Below, piece after piece: positions 1-7,116 of a stretch of DNA of 64,000 bases (positions within the stretch are counted from its first letter, which is position 1; each line of letters begins with the position of its first letter). The notes beneath the pieces are model-generated. The model did not search any database and was not told where the DNA came from. It saw only the letters and a program-made list of their open reading frames with translations. Both the position numbers and the translations under genes were made by a program. Origin of the DNA: Actinokineospora iranica (GTDB lineage Bacteria > Actinomycetota > Actinomycetes > Mycobacteriales > Pseudonocardiaceae); the NCBI RefSeq assembly GCF_900101685.1, contig NZ_FMZZ01000010.1, forward strand, positions 186,001 to 250,000, in the 5' to 3' direction.

Positions 1-481
1 CCGCGCGCAGCGCCGCAGCGGCGCCGGGGGTGGGGGCCAGGTGCAGCGCGGCGATCCGGGCGACCAACTGCCGGTTGGCCTCCTCGGGGAACGGGTGCGC
101 CAAGTCCCCGGTGCGCAGGCCCGCCTCCAGGTGCGCCACCGGCACCCGGCGCCAGAACGCGGCCAGCGCCCCGGTCAGCGTGGTCGCGGTGTCGCCGTGG
201 ACCATGACCGCGGCTGGCGCGCGCCGGGCGATCACCGCGTCGAAGGCGGGCAGCAGCCCGGCGACGAGTTCGGCCACGTCGCCAGCGTGGCGGTCCACCG
301 ACAGGGTCTCGTCCGGGGTGAGGCCGAACGGGGCGAGCGCCTGCTCGACCATGCCCGCGTGCTGTCCACTGTGGACGATCACGGGCCGCAGCCGGGGGTG
401 GCCGCGCAGCGCCAGCGCCACCGGCGCCACCTTCAGGGCCTCCGGCCTGGTCCCGACTAACAGAAGCACTTCGTTGCGCAT
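1..481 (-). CDS. wecB: UDP-N-acetylglucosamine 2-epimerase, C-terminal part off the left edge
   Basis: Non-hydrolysing UDP-GlcNAc 2-epimerase, which interconverts UDP-GlcNAc and UDP-ManNAc for cell-surface polysaccharide synthesis. About 160 N-terminal residues are visible. The family signature is clear: an opening LLLVGTRPEALKVAPV, then VHSGQH, MVHGDTATT, HLEAGLRTGD and PFPEEANRQL, all in the normal order and spacing. The ATG at 481 is the natural start because the GTRPE motif follows at once. The gene is cut by the window edge, not broken. It lies upstream of exosortase and GT2 genes, which fits a surface glycan role. Confidence in the family is high; whether it acts in a dedicated local pathway is inference. 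Confidence 0.9.
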   Translation of the reverse strand, partial: MRNEVLLLVGTRPEALKVAPVALALRGHPRLRPVIVHSGQHAGMVEQALAPFGLTPDETLSVDRHAGDVAELVAGLLPAFDAVIARRAPAAVMVHGDTATTLTGALAAFWRRVPVAHLEAGLRTGDLAHPFPEEANRQLVARIAALHLAPTPGAAAALRA

Positions 482-576
482 GTACTGGAATCTTCCGGTC
501 GACGGCGCTGGGATATCGGGGGCGGGACACAGCGGACTCCGGGCGGGACGTGCCCGCCCGGAGTCCGCCGGTCGAC

Positions 577-732
577 CTACTGGGTCTGCTTCCTACGCCG
601 GTTCGCGTGGATCAGCAGCGCCCCGGTGATGAGCAGGGCGATCGCCAGCGCGATCCACCAGCCCACGTCGGCGCCGGTCGCGGCGAGGCCTGCGCCTCCG
701 CCGACAGCGCCTCCGGTTGGAGCTCGGTACAC
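577..732 (-). CDS. 51-aa sortase-type anchor-tail peptide
   Basis: Small ORF not recognised as a named gene. It starts with GTG behind a strong GGAGG ribosome site (8-nt spacing) and begins 16 nt after the stop of the secreted-protein gene at 749. The product is almost only a cell-wall sorting signal: a short Gly/Ala stretch, LAATGA (an LAxTG-like sortase motif) near residues 16-21, a hydrophobic helix (about residues 24-41) and a basic tail NRRRKQTQ. There is no signal peptide. It could be a free membrane miniprotein, a remnant of a larger anchored protein, or an alternative C-terminus for the upstream gene reached by frameshifting. Confidence 0.45.
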   Translation of the reverse strand: MYRAPTGGAVGGGAGLAATGADVGWWIALAIALLITGALLIHANRRRKQTQ

Positions 733-748
733 GGTCCGGACCTCCGAC

Positions 749-1480
749 TCAGACCGCGGCCGACGCCTGGCGCCTGCGCAGCACGGTGACGCCGACCGGG
801 ACGGCGACGAGGCCGACCAGGCCGAGGCCGATCCAGAGACCGGCGCCCGAGGCGAGCGGAACCGGCGGGGCGGCCGGGCCGCAGGTGGCGCTGCCCAGCA
901 CGACGTCGCCCTTGCCCAGCAGGGCGTTGAGCTTCACGTGCACACCGTTGACGGTGAGGCTGCCGTCGTTGTTCTTGATCTGCTCGTTGAAGACGATCGT
1001 CACCAGCGGAAGCGAGATCACGGTGTTCGGCGCGGGGTTCGCGTCGACCTTGACGCCCGCGAGCTTCACGCCGACCAGCGAGGTCTTGCCGGTCGTGCCC
1101 GCCTGGGTGGCCTCGCAGTCGACGTCGATCGCCTTGACCGAGCCCAGCGCGGCCAGGGCCACCTTGACGTCGGTCAGGTTCGCCGAGGAGTGCACGATGC
1201 CGGTGGCGTCGTCACGCTTCGCGGAGCTGGTCACCAGGCCCGCGCTGACCACGCCGGGCACGTCGATGCTGGCAAGCTGCGCGTCGGTCGGGCCGTCGGT
1301 GTGGCTCGGCGAGAGCGGGCCGACCTTGACCGCGGGCTGGCCGAGCAGGGTCACGCCGACGTCGGCGACGTAGGCGGAGCCGTCGCCGGGGGCGGCCGAC
1401 GCGGGCATGGCCCCCACCAGCAGCGCTGCGGCGGCGGCGACGCCGATCAAGCCGCCGCGGCGCACCAGTCTCATCTGCAT
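749..1480 (-). CDS. Secreted protein with C-terminal membrane anchor (candidate exosortase/sortase substrate)
   Basis: Predicted exported protein of 243 residues. The start is the ATG at 1480, which has GGAG six bases upstream; an ATG at 1492 is possible but has no such site. Residues about 1-33 form a signal peptide (basic MRLVRRGG, hydrophobic core, ASAAPG cleavage region). The middle is beta-rich and has two widely spaced Cys (CEATQ and ATCGP) that could pair. The end is a sorting tail: PLASGAG, a hydrophobic helix and LRRRQASAAV. It resembles the actinobacterial proteins NCBI names choice-of-anchor P, from memory. The divergent exosortase 300 bp away makes it a good candidate substrate. 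Its biochemical role is unknown. Confidence 0.7.
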   Translation of the reverse strand: MQMRLVRRGGLIGVAAAAALLVGAMPASAAPGDGSAYVADVGVTLLGQPAVKVGPLSPSHTDGPTDAQLASIDVPGVVSAGLVTSSAKRDDATGIVHSSANLTDVKVALAALGSVKAIDVDCEATQAGTTGKTSLVGVKLAGVKVDANPAPNTVISLPLVTIVFNEQIKNNDGSLTVNGVHVKLNALLGKGDVVLGSATCGPAAPPVPLASGAGLWIGLGLVGLVAVPVGVTVLRRRQASAAV

Positions 1481-1517
1481 TAAGAACTCCATTATGGGTT
1501 GGCGACTTAGCCCGTCG

Positions 1518-1533
1518 GGGTGACGAGTCACCC
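1518..1533. promoter_or_regulatory. Perfect palindrome in the divergent promoter region
   Basis: GGGTGAC-GA-GTCACCC is a perfect inverted repeat 38 bp upstream of the secreted protein start, in the 307-bp gap between that gene and the exosortase. Its size and position suit an operator for a dimeric regulator. The regulator is not identified, and I see no convincing -35/-10 pair in the rest of the gap. Confidence 0.4.
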
Positions 1534-1787
1534 TAACGGGGGTCGCTGTCGGTCGTGCATCGGTTTTGACAGTCGTGCCATCCAGCCCAACGAGCCAGCG
1601 GTATAACGGACACGCGGGGCAAGCACGATTGTGTTGATGTTGCCGCCTAGACTGAACCACAGACACGGAACGTGTGCATTCTGGCGGCGTATGTCACTCT
1701 AATTTAGGATGACCACCCGTGCGGGGGCGGGTATCTGATCAACGATGACGCAGGGCGTCACGAAGTGAGAGCACGGAGGAGACACCT

Positions 1788-2342
1788 GTGGCCTTTGCTG
1801 GATCGTTACCAGCCTCACCCGTAAGGGGGAGCACTATTGGCGCAAAGCTCCTGGTTGTCGCCTTGGTCGCGGTGGCCGCCGCGCTGATCATCGCCAACCG
1901 GGCGTTCCGCACCGCGGAGATGGCGCTGGCCGCCGGGTTCATCCGGCTCACGTCGTCCTCGGGCGTCTACCTGGCCGCCGAGCGCCAGTCCGTCTACTTT
2001 GGCCTCGGCACGGACCAGCCCTTCGGCCTGCAGATGAGCCCGGAGTGCACCTCGGCGTTCCTGCTGCTGCCGCTGATCCTGGTCGGCGCGGTGATGGTCG
2101 CGCTGCGCCCGCACATCGCCACCCGCGTGCTCATCGGGCTCGCCGTCGCGGGCGCCGCGGTGATCGCGGTCAACCAGGTGCGCATCCTCGGCCTGGTCGG
2201 CCTCGTGGACTGGCTGGGCACCGACCGCGGCTACTACTGGGGCCACACCCTGCTCGGCTCGATGATCAGCATCATCGGCGGCGCGCTCGCCCTCGTGCTT
2301 TTCGTGTGGCTTTCGACACGTCAGCCGCGGTCGCAGCGGTGA
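1788..2342 (+). CDS. Exosortase/archaeosortase family transpeptidase
   Basis: Integral membrane cysteine transpeptidase predicted to cleave C-terminal sorting signals and anchor secreted proteins. The protein has 184 residues and about five hydrophobic segments. All three catalytic landmarks of the exosortase/archaeosortase superfamily are visible: Cys87 in ECTSAF, Arg132 in NQVRI and His153 in WGHTLLGS. The GTG start has GGAGGAG six bases upstream. It overlaps the following GT2 gene by four bases (GTGA), so the two are translationally coupled. It may be the actinobacterial type named exosortase P, recalled from family nomenclature and not checked. The anchored protein at 749-1480 is a likely substrate. 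Confidence 0.82.
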   Translation: MAFAGSLPASPVRGSTIGAKLLVVALVAVAAALIIANRAFRTAEMALAAGFIRLTSSSGVYLAAERQSVYFGLGTDQPFGLQMSPECTSAFLLLPLILVGAVMVALRPHIATRVLIGLAVAGAAVIAVNQVRILGLVGLVDWLGTDRGYYWGHTLLGSMISIIGGALALVLFVWLSTRQPRSQR

Positions 2343-3709
2343 ACCTGAGCCTGCTGCTGGGCCTGACCCAGGCGATGGCGCTGACCATGAGCGTCACCTT
2401 CCTCACCTACGTCGTCCTGATCGTGGTGCCGTTCCTGCGCTACCGCCCGCTTCCCGCCGGGGACGCGGACAAGTTCGAGTGGCACTTCCTGGTCCCGTGC
2501 CGGGACGAGGAGGCCGTCATCGGCGACACGATCCGCTACCTGCGCGGCAACTTCCCGCACGCGCACATCTGGGTCGTGGACGACGACTCCGACGACGCCA
2601 CCGTGGCGGTCGTGACCGGTCTGCGCGGCACCGGGCCGATGGCCGACGGCCACGTGCACCTGGTGCGCCGCTACCGGCCAGAAGCGCGCACCGGCAAGGG
2701 CGACGCCCTGAACTCCGCCTACAGCGCGCTCAAGGGCTGGCTCGGCTCCCACCACGACCCCGAGCGCGTCGTGGTGGTCGTCGTCGACGCCGACGGCAGG
2801 CCCGGGGCCAACTGCCTGTCGGTCTGCGCCGCCGACCACCTCTTCGGCAACCCCGCCATCGGCGCGGTCCAGGTCGACGTGCGGATGAGCAACCGGGGCA
2901 CGTCGCCCACCAGGGGCGGTCCGGTCAAGCGCGGGTTCGGCCGGATGATGGTCCGGTTGCAGGACTTGGAGTTCCGCGCCGCCATCGCCGCGATCCAGAT
3001 GTCGCGCGGGCTCACCGGCACCATCTCCATGGGCGGCAACGGGCAGTTCACCCGGCTCTCGGCATTGGACTCGATCGCCGGGGACGGCAACGGCCCCTGG
3101 CGCGGCGCGCTGCTCGAGGACTTCGAACTCGGCGTCCACCTGCTCACCGTGGGCTGGAAGACCGGTTTCACCGTGGACACCCACGTCGACCAGGAAGCCC
3201 TCTACAGCCTGCGCCGCTTCCTCGCCCAGCGCACCCGCTGGGGCCAGGGCACGATGCAGTGCATCCGGTACGTGCGGCGGATCTGGGACTCCAAGCACCT
3301 GTCCACATTGGGCGCGGCCGAGATGATGTACTACCTGGCGCAGCCGTGGCTGCAGCTGCTCGGCACGCTGATCTACCCGATTCCGTTCATCCTGCTGGGC
3401 ATCCGCGCGGCTGGGGACCCGGCGCAGGTGTGGGCCTGGTTCAGCGAGGGCGCGTGGATTCTGTTCGCGGTCTACGGCTCGTTCGGCCTGCTGCCCTTCG
3501 TCATCTGGGGACCGATCTACCGCAAACGCTGCGAACCGGAGACGAGTTTTCTGCGCGGCCTCGGCTACGGTTTCGCCTACGCCCTCTACATCTACACCTT
3601 CTACATCACCTCGTGGCGGGCGCTGATCCGGCTGATCCGCGGCCACAACGGCTGGACCAAGACCCGGCGGAACAACGATCGGGCGGGCCTGGTCGCGATT
3701 GATCACTAA
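2339..3709 (+). CDS. Membrane GT2 processive-type glycosyltransferase
   Basis: Family 2 inverting glycosyltransferase of 456 residues, of the cellulose/hyaluronan-synthase-like type. It has an N-terminal membrane helix, a cytosolic catalytic domain with VVDDDSDD and VVDADG (metal and nucleotide binding), EDFELGV for the acid/base region and QRTRWGQG, the Q-x-x-RW acceptor motif. Three to four helices follow at the C-terminus. The GTG start at 2339 overlaps the exosortase stop, which decides the start. The coupling suggests it makes or modifies the glycan attached to exosortase-anchored proteins, or the carrier they join; that is inference. Its 3' end overlaps the convergent gene at 3706 by four bases. 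Confidence 0.85.
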   Translation: MNLSLLLGLTQAMALTMSVTFLTYVVLIVVPFLRYRPLPAGDADKFEWHFLVPCRDEEAVIGDTIRYLRGNFPHAHIWVVDDDSDDATVAVVTGLRGTGPMADGHVHLVRRYRPEARTGKGDALNSAYSALKGWLGSHHDPERVVVVVVDADGRPGANCLSVCAADHLFGNPAIGAVQVDVRMSNRGTSPTRGGPVKRGFGRMMVRLQDLEFRAAIAAIQMSRGLTGTISMGGNGQFTRLSALDSIAGDGNGPWRGALLEDFELGVHLLTVGWKTGFTVDTHVDQEALYSLRRFLAQRTRWGQGTMQCIRYVRRIWDSKHLSTLGAAEMMYYLAQPWLQLLGTLIYPIPFILLGIRAAGDPAQVWAWFSEGAWILFAVYGSFGLLPFVIWGPIYRKRCEPETSFLRGLGYGFAYALYIYTFYITSWRALIRLIRGHNGWTKTRRNNDRAGLVAIDH

Positions 3710-4425
3710 CCGGGCGGGCCAGGGGACAAATCGGGCGAAGCGGCGTTTCTCAATGTTTGGGAAACCGGTTTGACGGCTTGCGGCGCGGGAACAACGGCGG
3801 TGAAGAACAGCCAGTCCGGCGACCCCGGATCGGCGACGTGCAGCAGGTTCTCCACCGCGTCGTAGGGGGTCGCCGGGTACCGCACGACCCGGCGGACCAC
3901 CTCCTTGACGATGTGCGGGGCGGAGAGCTCCTGGTCGCCTTCGTGGTGCGACACCACGATCTCGCGGCCCACCAGGTACGCGCGCAGGCTGCCCGCGAGC
4001 CGGGTGAAGTGCGCGTTGTCGGCGTAGAGGCCGAGGTAGTCGCGGTGCGTGCACAGCCGCCGCTCGCTGACCAGCTCGCGGAAGCCCAGCGCCCGGACGA
4101 CCAGGCGCACCAGCTCGGCGGTCTCGATCACCCCGGGGCCCGCCAGCGCTGGGCCGTCGACCAGCTCCCGCAGCGCGGGCAGGTGCACCTCCGGGCGGCG
4201 CAGCGCGCGGACGTACCACGTTCCGGCCCGCGCCTTGCGGTCGATGGCGCGCGTCGCCACCGCGACCGCGCCCGCCGAGGCGGCCACCTCGAACGGCCCG
4301 GCGTCTTCGGCGGTGTAGACCGACAGCAGACCGCGCACGGTGTCCCGCGCGGCGGCGCGGCCGCACACCGCGAATGGCCCGGAGAGAATGTCGGGCTTGA
4401 GGATCACCAACGCGGGCGTGCTCAT
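3706..4425 (-). CDS. Nucleoside-diphosphate-kinase-like protein
   Basis: A 239-residue protein with scattered NDK landmarks. It opens ALVILKPDIL, like the NDK strand that carries the phosphate-contacting Lys. HFTRLAGSLRAYLVG followed by VVSHHEGDQ resembles the F-x-x-L...SGP...EG segment, and VENLLHVADPGSPDWLFF resembles the NDK end (NxxHxSDS...FF). It is longer than the roughly 140 residues of a true NDK and has about 75 extra residues in the middle. The catalytic His in NxxHxSD is kept as NLLHVAD. The start overlaps the upstream stop as ATGA, so the pair is one operon. Kinase activity is not certain; it may act on an unusual nucleotide or phosphoester. Confidence 0.5.
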   Translation of the reverse strand: MSTPALVILKPDILSGPFAVCGRAAARDTVRGLLSVYTAEDAGPFEVAASAGAVAVATRAIDRKARAGTWYVRALRRPEVHLPALRELVDGPALAGPGVIETAELVRLVVRALGFRELVSERRLCTHRDYLGLYADNAHFTRLAGSLRAYLVGREIVVSHHEGDQELSAPHIVKEVVRRVVRYPATPYDAVENLLHVADPGSPDWLFFTAVVPAPQAVKPVSQTLRNAASPDLSPGPPG

Positions 4426-5342
4426 CCCGCCACCGCGTCGAAGAGGAAGGCGAGCAGCCCGAGCAGCCGTTCGAGATCGTCGATCGGCACGGTCTCGCCC
4501 AACCCGATCAGCAGCGTGCCCGGCACCGCCGGGTCGGTCACGCCATAGGCGAGGTGGTGCGCGGCCAGGAACTCGCCGATCTCCGCCACGGCCCGCGCGG
4601 GCGCCGAGACGCGCACCCGCGCCACGAGGTCGCCACCCACCCGCAGCGGCGGTTCGGCCACCCACGGCTTGTCCACGGCCCAGTCGCGCACCAGAGCCAG
4701 CCGGGCCCGCGCGGCACGCTCCAACGCCCCCGGTTCCCGATCGGCCGCGTCGCGAACCGCGTGCGCCAACAACACCAGGTCGGTCACGGTAGGCGCCGGG
4801 GTGAACAGCGCCCCGAGCCCGGTAGGCCGCGCCGCCGCGACCGCGCGCGGCGACAGCGTCACCACGGTCAACCCCGCCGGGAGACCGAACACCCAGCTCG
4901 CGCAGAAGAACGCCACATCGACCCCACCCAGCACCCCCGGCGCCATCGGCGCGGTGGTGCGGGTCAAGTCCACAACCCGCCACGGGTCCCCCGCGCCGAC
5001 GGCGTAAGGCCAGTGCGGATTTTCCCGAGCCACCACCGGAACCGCCGACCCCAGATCGGCCATGGCCAACTCCAGCACAGCCCCCGGAACGACCGGGACC
5101 ACCACGCACCCATGCGTCCCCGGCAGCCCCAACACCCCCCGAAGCTCAGAGAACACCGACGCGACAAACCCGGCCACATGCCGGTAACCCGAAGCCAACC
5201 CGATAACCGCCGACCCAGACTGCCCCAACGCAGCAAGCCGGTCGGCGGGCACCGGCACACCACACCCACCCAGCCGAGGCTCACGCGGAACCAGCCGGTC
5301 AGGAACAAGGTGCAACCGCAGCTCAACGCGCGCGGCGGTCAT
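4422..5342 (-). CDS. SerC-like aminotransferase-fold protein lacking the PLP lysine
   Basis: A 306-residue protein that follows actinobacterial phosphoserine aminotransferase along its length: LVPREPRLGGCG matches the conserved R-x-G-x-G opening, and the SELRGVLGLPG segment and the GLTVVTLSPRA strand are also recognisable. The strand that should end in the Schiff-base lysine (normally about APQKxF) reads CASWVFG, with Trp150 in the lysine position. It is also 50-60 residues short. It is therefore probably not a normal PLP transaminase. ATG 5342 is chosen because the SerC-type N-terminus starts there; upstream sequence is soon IS DNA. It is coupled to the NDK-like gene by ATGA overlap. Confidence 0.6.
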   Translation of the reverse strand: MTAARVELRLHLVPDRLVPREPRLGGCGVPVPADRLAALGQSGSAVIGLASGYRHVAGFVASVFSELRGVLGLPGTHGCVVVPVVPGAVLELAMADLGSAVPVVARENPHWPYAVGAGDPWRVVDLTRTTAPMAPGVLGGVDVAFFCASWVFGLPAGLTVVTLSPRAVAAARPTGLGALFTPAPTVTDLVLLAHAVRDAADREPGALERAARARLALVRDWAVDKPWVAEPPLRVGGDLVARVRVSAPARAVAEIGEFLAAHHLAYGVTDPAVPGTLLIGLGETVPIDDLERLLGLLAFLFDAVAG

Positions 5343-5420
5343 GTCAGCGTGGTCATTCAGCAGGGCCTTCGACAGGGGACTGGATCGCCCCGGCAAAGTT
5401 GGAGGCCGGATCAGTTGGTC

Positions 5421-6257
5421 TCAGACTGCTGAGCAGGTGTCGGCGGCCGCTTGGTGGAACGTCTCCTCGTACTCGGTCGGAGGAGTGTTCCCGCAGAAGG
5501 AATGTAGTCTTTCCGAGTTGTACCAGGCAACCCATTCCATCGTGGCCAGTGTCACGTCCGTTGTATTCTTCCAGCCGCCGTGGAAGTCGATGAGTTCCTT
5601 TTTATAGAGACTGTTGAGCGACTCGGCTGCGGCATTGTCGTAGGAGTCGCCCTTGCTGCCGACAGAACGCGCGGCGCCGATCTGGTCAAGTCGTTCGGCG
5701 TAGCGGATGGATGTGTATTGAACGCCTCTGTCGGAATGGTGGACAAGGCCGTCGATGCTGCCGCCGCGCGCCCATATCGCCATGTCGAGGGCGTCGAGCG
5801 CGAGGTCGGCGCCCAGGTGGTCGGCGACCTGCCAGCCGACGATGCGGCGGGAGAACAAGTCCTGGACGAACGCGGTGTACACCCAGCCGACCGCGGTGGC
5901 GACATAGGTGATGTCGGCGACCCACCGCACGTTCGGCCCCTCCGCGGTGAAGTCTCGTTCCAGCAGATCACCGGGACAATCGCGTCCGGGCAGGGTGGTG
6001 CGGGGCCGCTTGCGGGACGCGGTCACCCCGCTGACGCCCAGCTCGCGCATCAGCCGTTCGACCGTGCACCGCGCCACGCCGACGCCCTCCCGGTTCAACT
6101 GTCCCCACACCTTCCGCGCCCCGTACAGGCCACGTCCCGGCCCGCGCCACACTCTCAGGATCTCCTTTTTCAGCCATTCGTCCCGGACCGCACGAGCCGA
6201 CGGACTCGACTCCCGTTTCCTGGCCGCCCAATACGTGGACGGTGACACTCCCAACAC
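5421..6257 (-). CDS. IS3-family transposase OrfB (DDE integrase core)
   Basis: Transposase catalytic half, 278 residues from the GTG at 6257. The reading frame continues open upstream to the orfA end (around 6313), so the natural product is probably an OrfAB fusion made by -1 frameshifting. The N-terminal HTH_21-type region (RVWRGPGRGLYGARKVWGQL) precedes the rve domain. All three acidic residues are present: D in VADITYVAT, D in HHSDRGVQY and E in AAAESLNSLYKKE. The element looks functional. It ends in a short tail beside the left terminus. Confidence 0.9.
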   Translation of the reverse strand: MLGVSPSTYWAARKRESSPSARAVRDEWLKKEILRVWRGPGRGLYGARKVWGQLNREGVGVARCTVERLMRELGVSGVTASRKRPRTTLPGRDCPGDLLERDFTAEGPNVRWVADITYVATAVGWVYTAFVQDLFSRRIVGWQVADHLGADLALDALDMAIWARGGSIDGLVHHSDRGVQYTSIRYAERLDQIGAARSVGSKGDSYDNAAAESLNSLYKKELIDFHGGWKNTTDVTLATMEWVAWYNSERLHSFCGNTPPTEYEETFHQAAADTCSAV

Positions 6258-6310
6258 GGCACAGGCGGGCTCGACACCGAACCGCGCACGATGGGTATCG
6301 ATGAACTCGA

Positions 6311-6628
6311 CTAGCGCGGCGGTTTGGGGTCGAGTTCCCGGGCGAAATACGCCGACGCCGCTTTCAGGATCTCGTTCGCCCGCCGCAGCTCGCGATTCTC
6401 CCGTTCCAGCTCGGCGATGCGCTGGGCATCACTCGTCGATGTCCCCGGCCGTTTCCCGCCGTCGACCTCAGCCTGCCGGACCCACGTCCGCAACGCCTCC
6501 CGATGCACCCCGAGCTGGTCCGCAACCCGAGCGATCATGCCCGTCCGCTCGCCCTGCTCACGCAACTCAAAGACCATCCGAACCGCGCGTTCCCGCAGCT
6601 CAGACGAGTACTTCCTCGGTGGTGCCAT
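6311..6628 (-). CDS. IS3-family transposase OrfA (HTH, DNA binding)
   Basis: A 105-residue OrfA. The helix-turn-helix region VADQLGVHREALRTWVRQ recognises the element ends, and a leucine-rich coiled coil (AELERENRELRRANEILK) allows dimerisation. The start PPRKYSSELRERAV is standard for this family. The stop overlaps the open orfB frame by a few codons, the typical site of programmed -1 frameshifting; I did not find a slippery heptamer in the right phase. Confidence 0.9.
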   Translation of the reverse strand: MAPPRKYSSELRERAVRMVFELREQGERTGMIARVADQLGVHREALRTWVRQAEVDGGKRPGTSTSDAQRIAELERENRELRRANEILKAASAYFARELDPKPPR

Positions 6629-6912
6629 AGCTCCTCACCCTTCCAGGTATCAGAGCCTCCAACCGACTCGGGGTGGTCCAGACAGTCCGGGCGCTTGGCC
6701 CACTTGCTCAGGATGCCACCGCCCCGCACCCTCACTGGGCCGGGGCAGCAGCACACCTGCCCACCCGCCAGCCAGGCCCGGTCCCGCCAGTGCCAGGCGG
6801 GGTGCAAGGAGCAGACCCGCCCTCCTGCCAGGTCGAACCTGCGCTCGCCAGGTGCTCGATGGGGTCAAGCAGCACACCCGAGCATCTGCCAGGCCGCACC
6901 GACCCTGCCAGG

Positions 6913-7063
6913 TGCTCGACGTGGTGGAGTGGTTTCTTTGGGGGTGAAGGAAGATCCCTGAACTTGCCGTGGTCGTGGGGCCGGAGGCTCCCCACCTGTC
7001 TTTCCCCGCGACGGGATCTTCCTTCGTAGGGGCCCCGAAGAAACCACTCCACCCCATCGAGCA
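6913..7063. repeat. Palindromic MITE-like element, copy 1
   Basis: A 151-bp element with long terminal inverted repeats: arms read TGCTCGA..GGTGGAGTGG then TTTCTT at both ends, and the arms continue with AAGGAAGATCCC. The same element occurs inverted at 12501-12651. The shared similarity extends beyond it, about 6770-6912, through a segment rich in TGCCAGG and GCTCGATGGGGT words, so the whole inverted repeat is near 290 bp. No coding frame is plausible in 6664-7116, which holds only this element and its flanks. Confidence 0.8.
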
Positions 7064-7116
7064 GACCCCACAGCGAGCCACTTACTCAGCCCTGTCTACA
7101 GAGGACTCGGCCGGGC

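Larger units (their letters stand above)
5414..6663 (-). mobile_element. IS3-family insertion sequence, apparently intact
   Basis: About 1250 bp, the usual IS3 size, with orfA and orfB in the normal overlapping arrangement and a -1 frame relation. Candidate imperfect ends are TTGGTCTCAGAC at 5415 and, in reverse complement, TTGGAGGCTCTGATACC ending near 6663. I could not identify a target-site duplication, so the ends are approximate. It inserted between the SerC-like gene and the repeat-rich region without visibly truncating either. Confidence 0.8.

Noticed and set aside
1560..1605. TTGACA ... TATAAC as a promoter
   Set aside because: The spacing is about 30 bp, far beyond the 16-19 bp allowed for a sigma-70 promoter.
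5343..5420. Truncation of the SerC-like gene by the IS element
   Set aside because: The protein already begins with the SerC-type N-terminal pattern at ATG 5342, so nothing essential seems lost; only its promoter may be affected.
6290..6330. CCCAAAC slippery heptamer at the orfA/orfB junction
   Set aside because: It is present but in the wrong phase for simultaneous -1 slippage in the orfA frame, so I do not assign the frameshift site.
6664..7116. Several open frames of 60-140 codons
   Set aside because: They lie in the palindromic element and its repeat-rich flanks; overlapping frames on both strands and no ribosome sites argue against coding.
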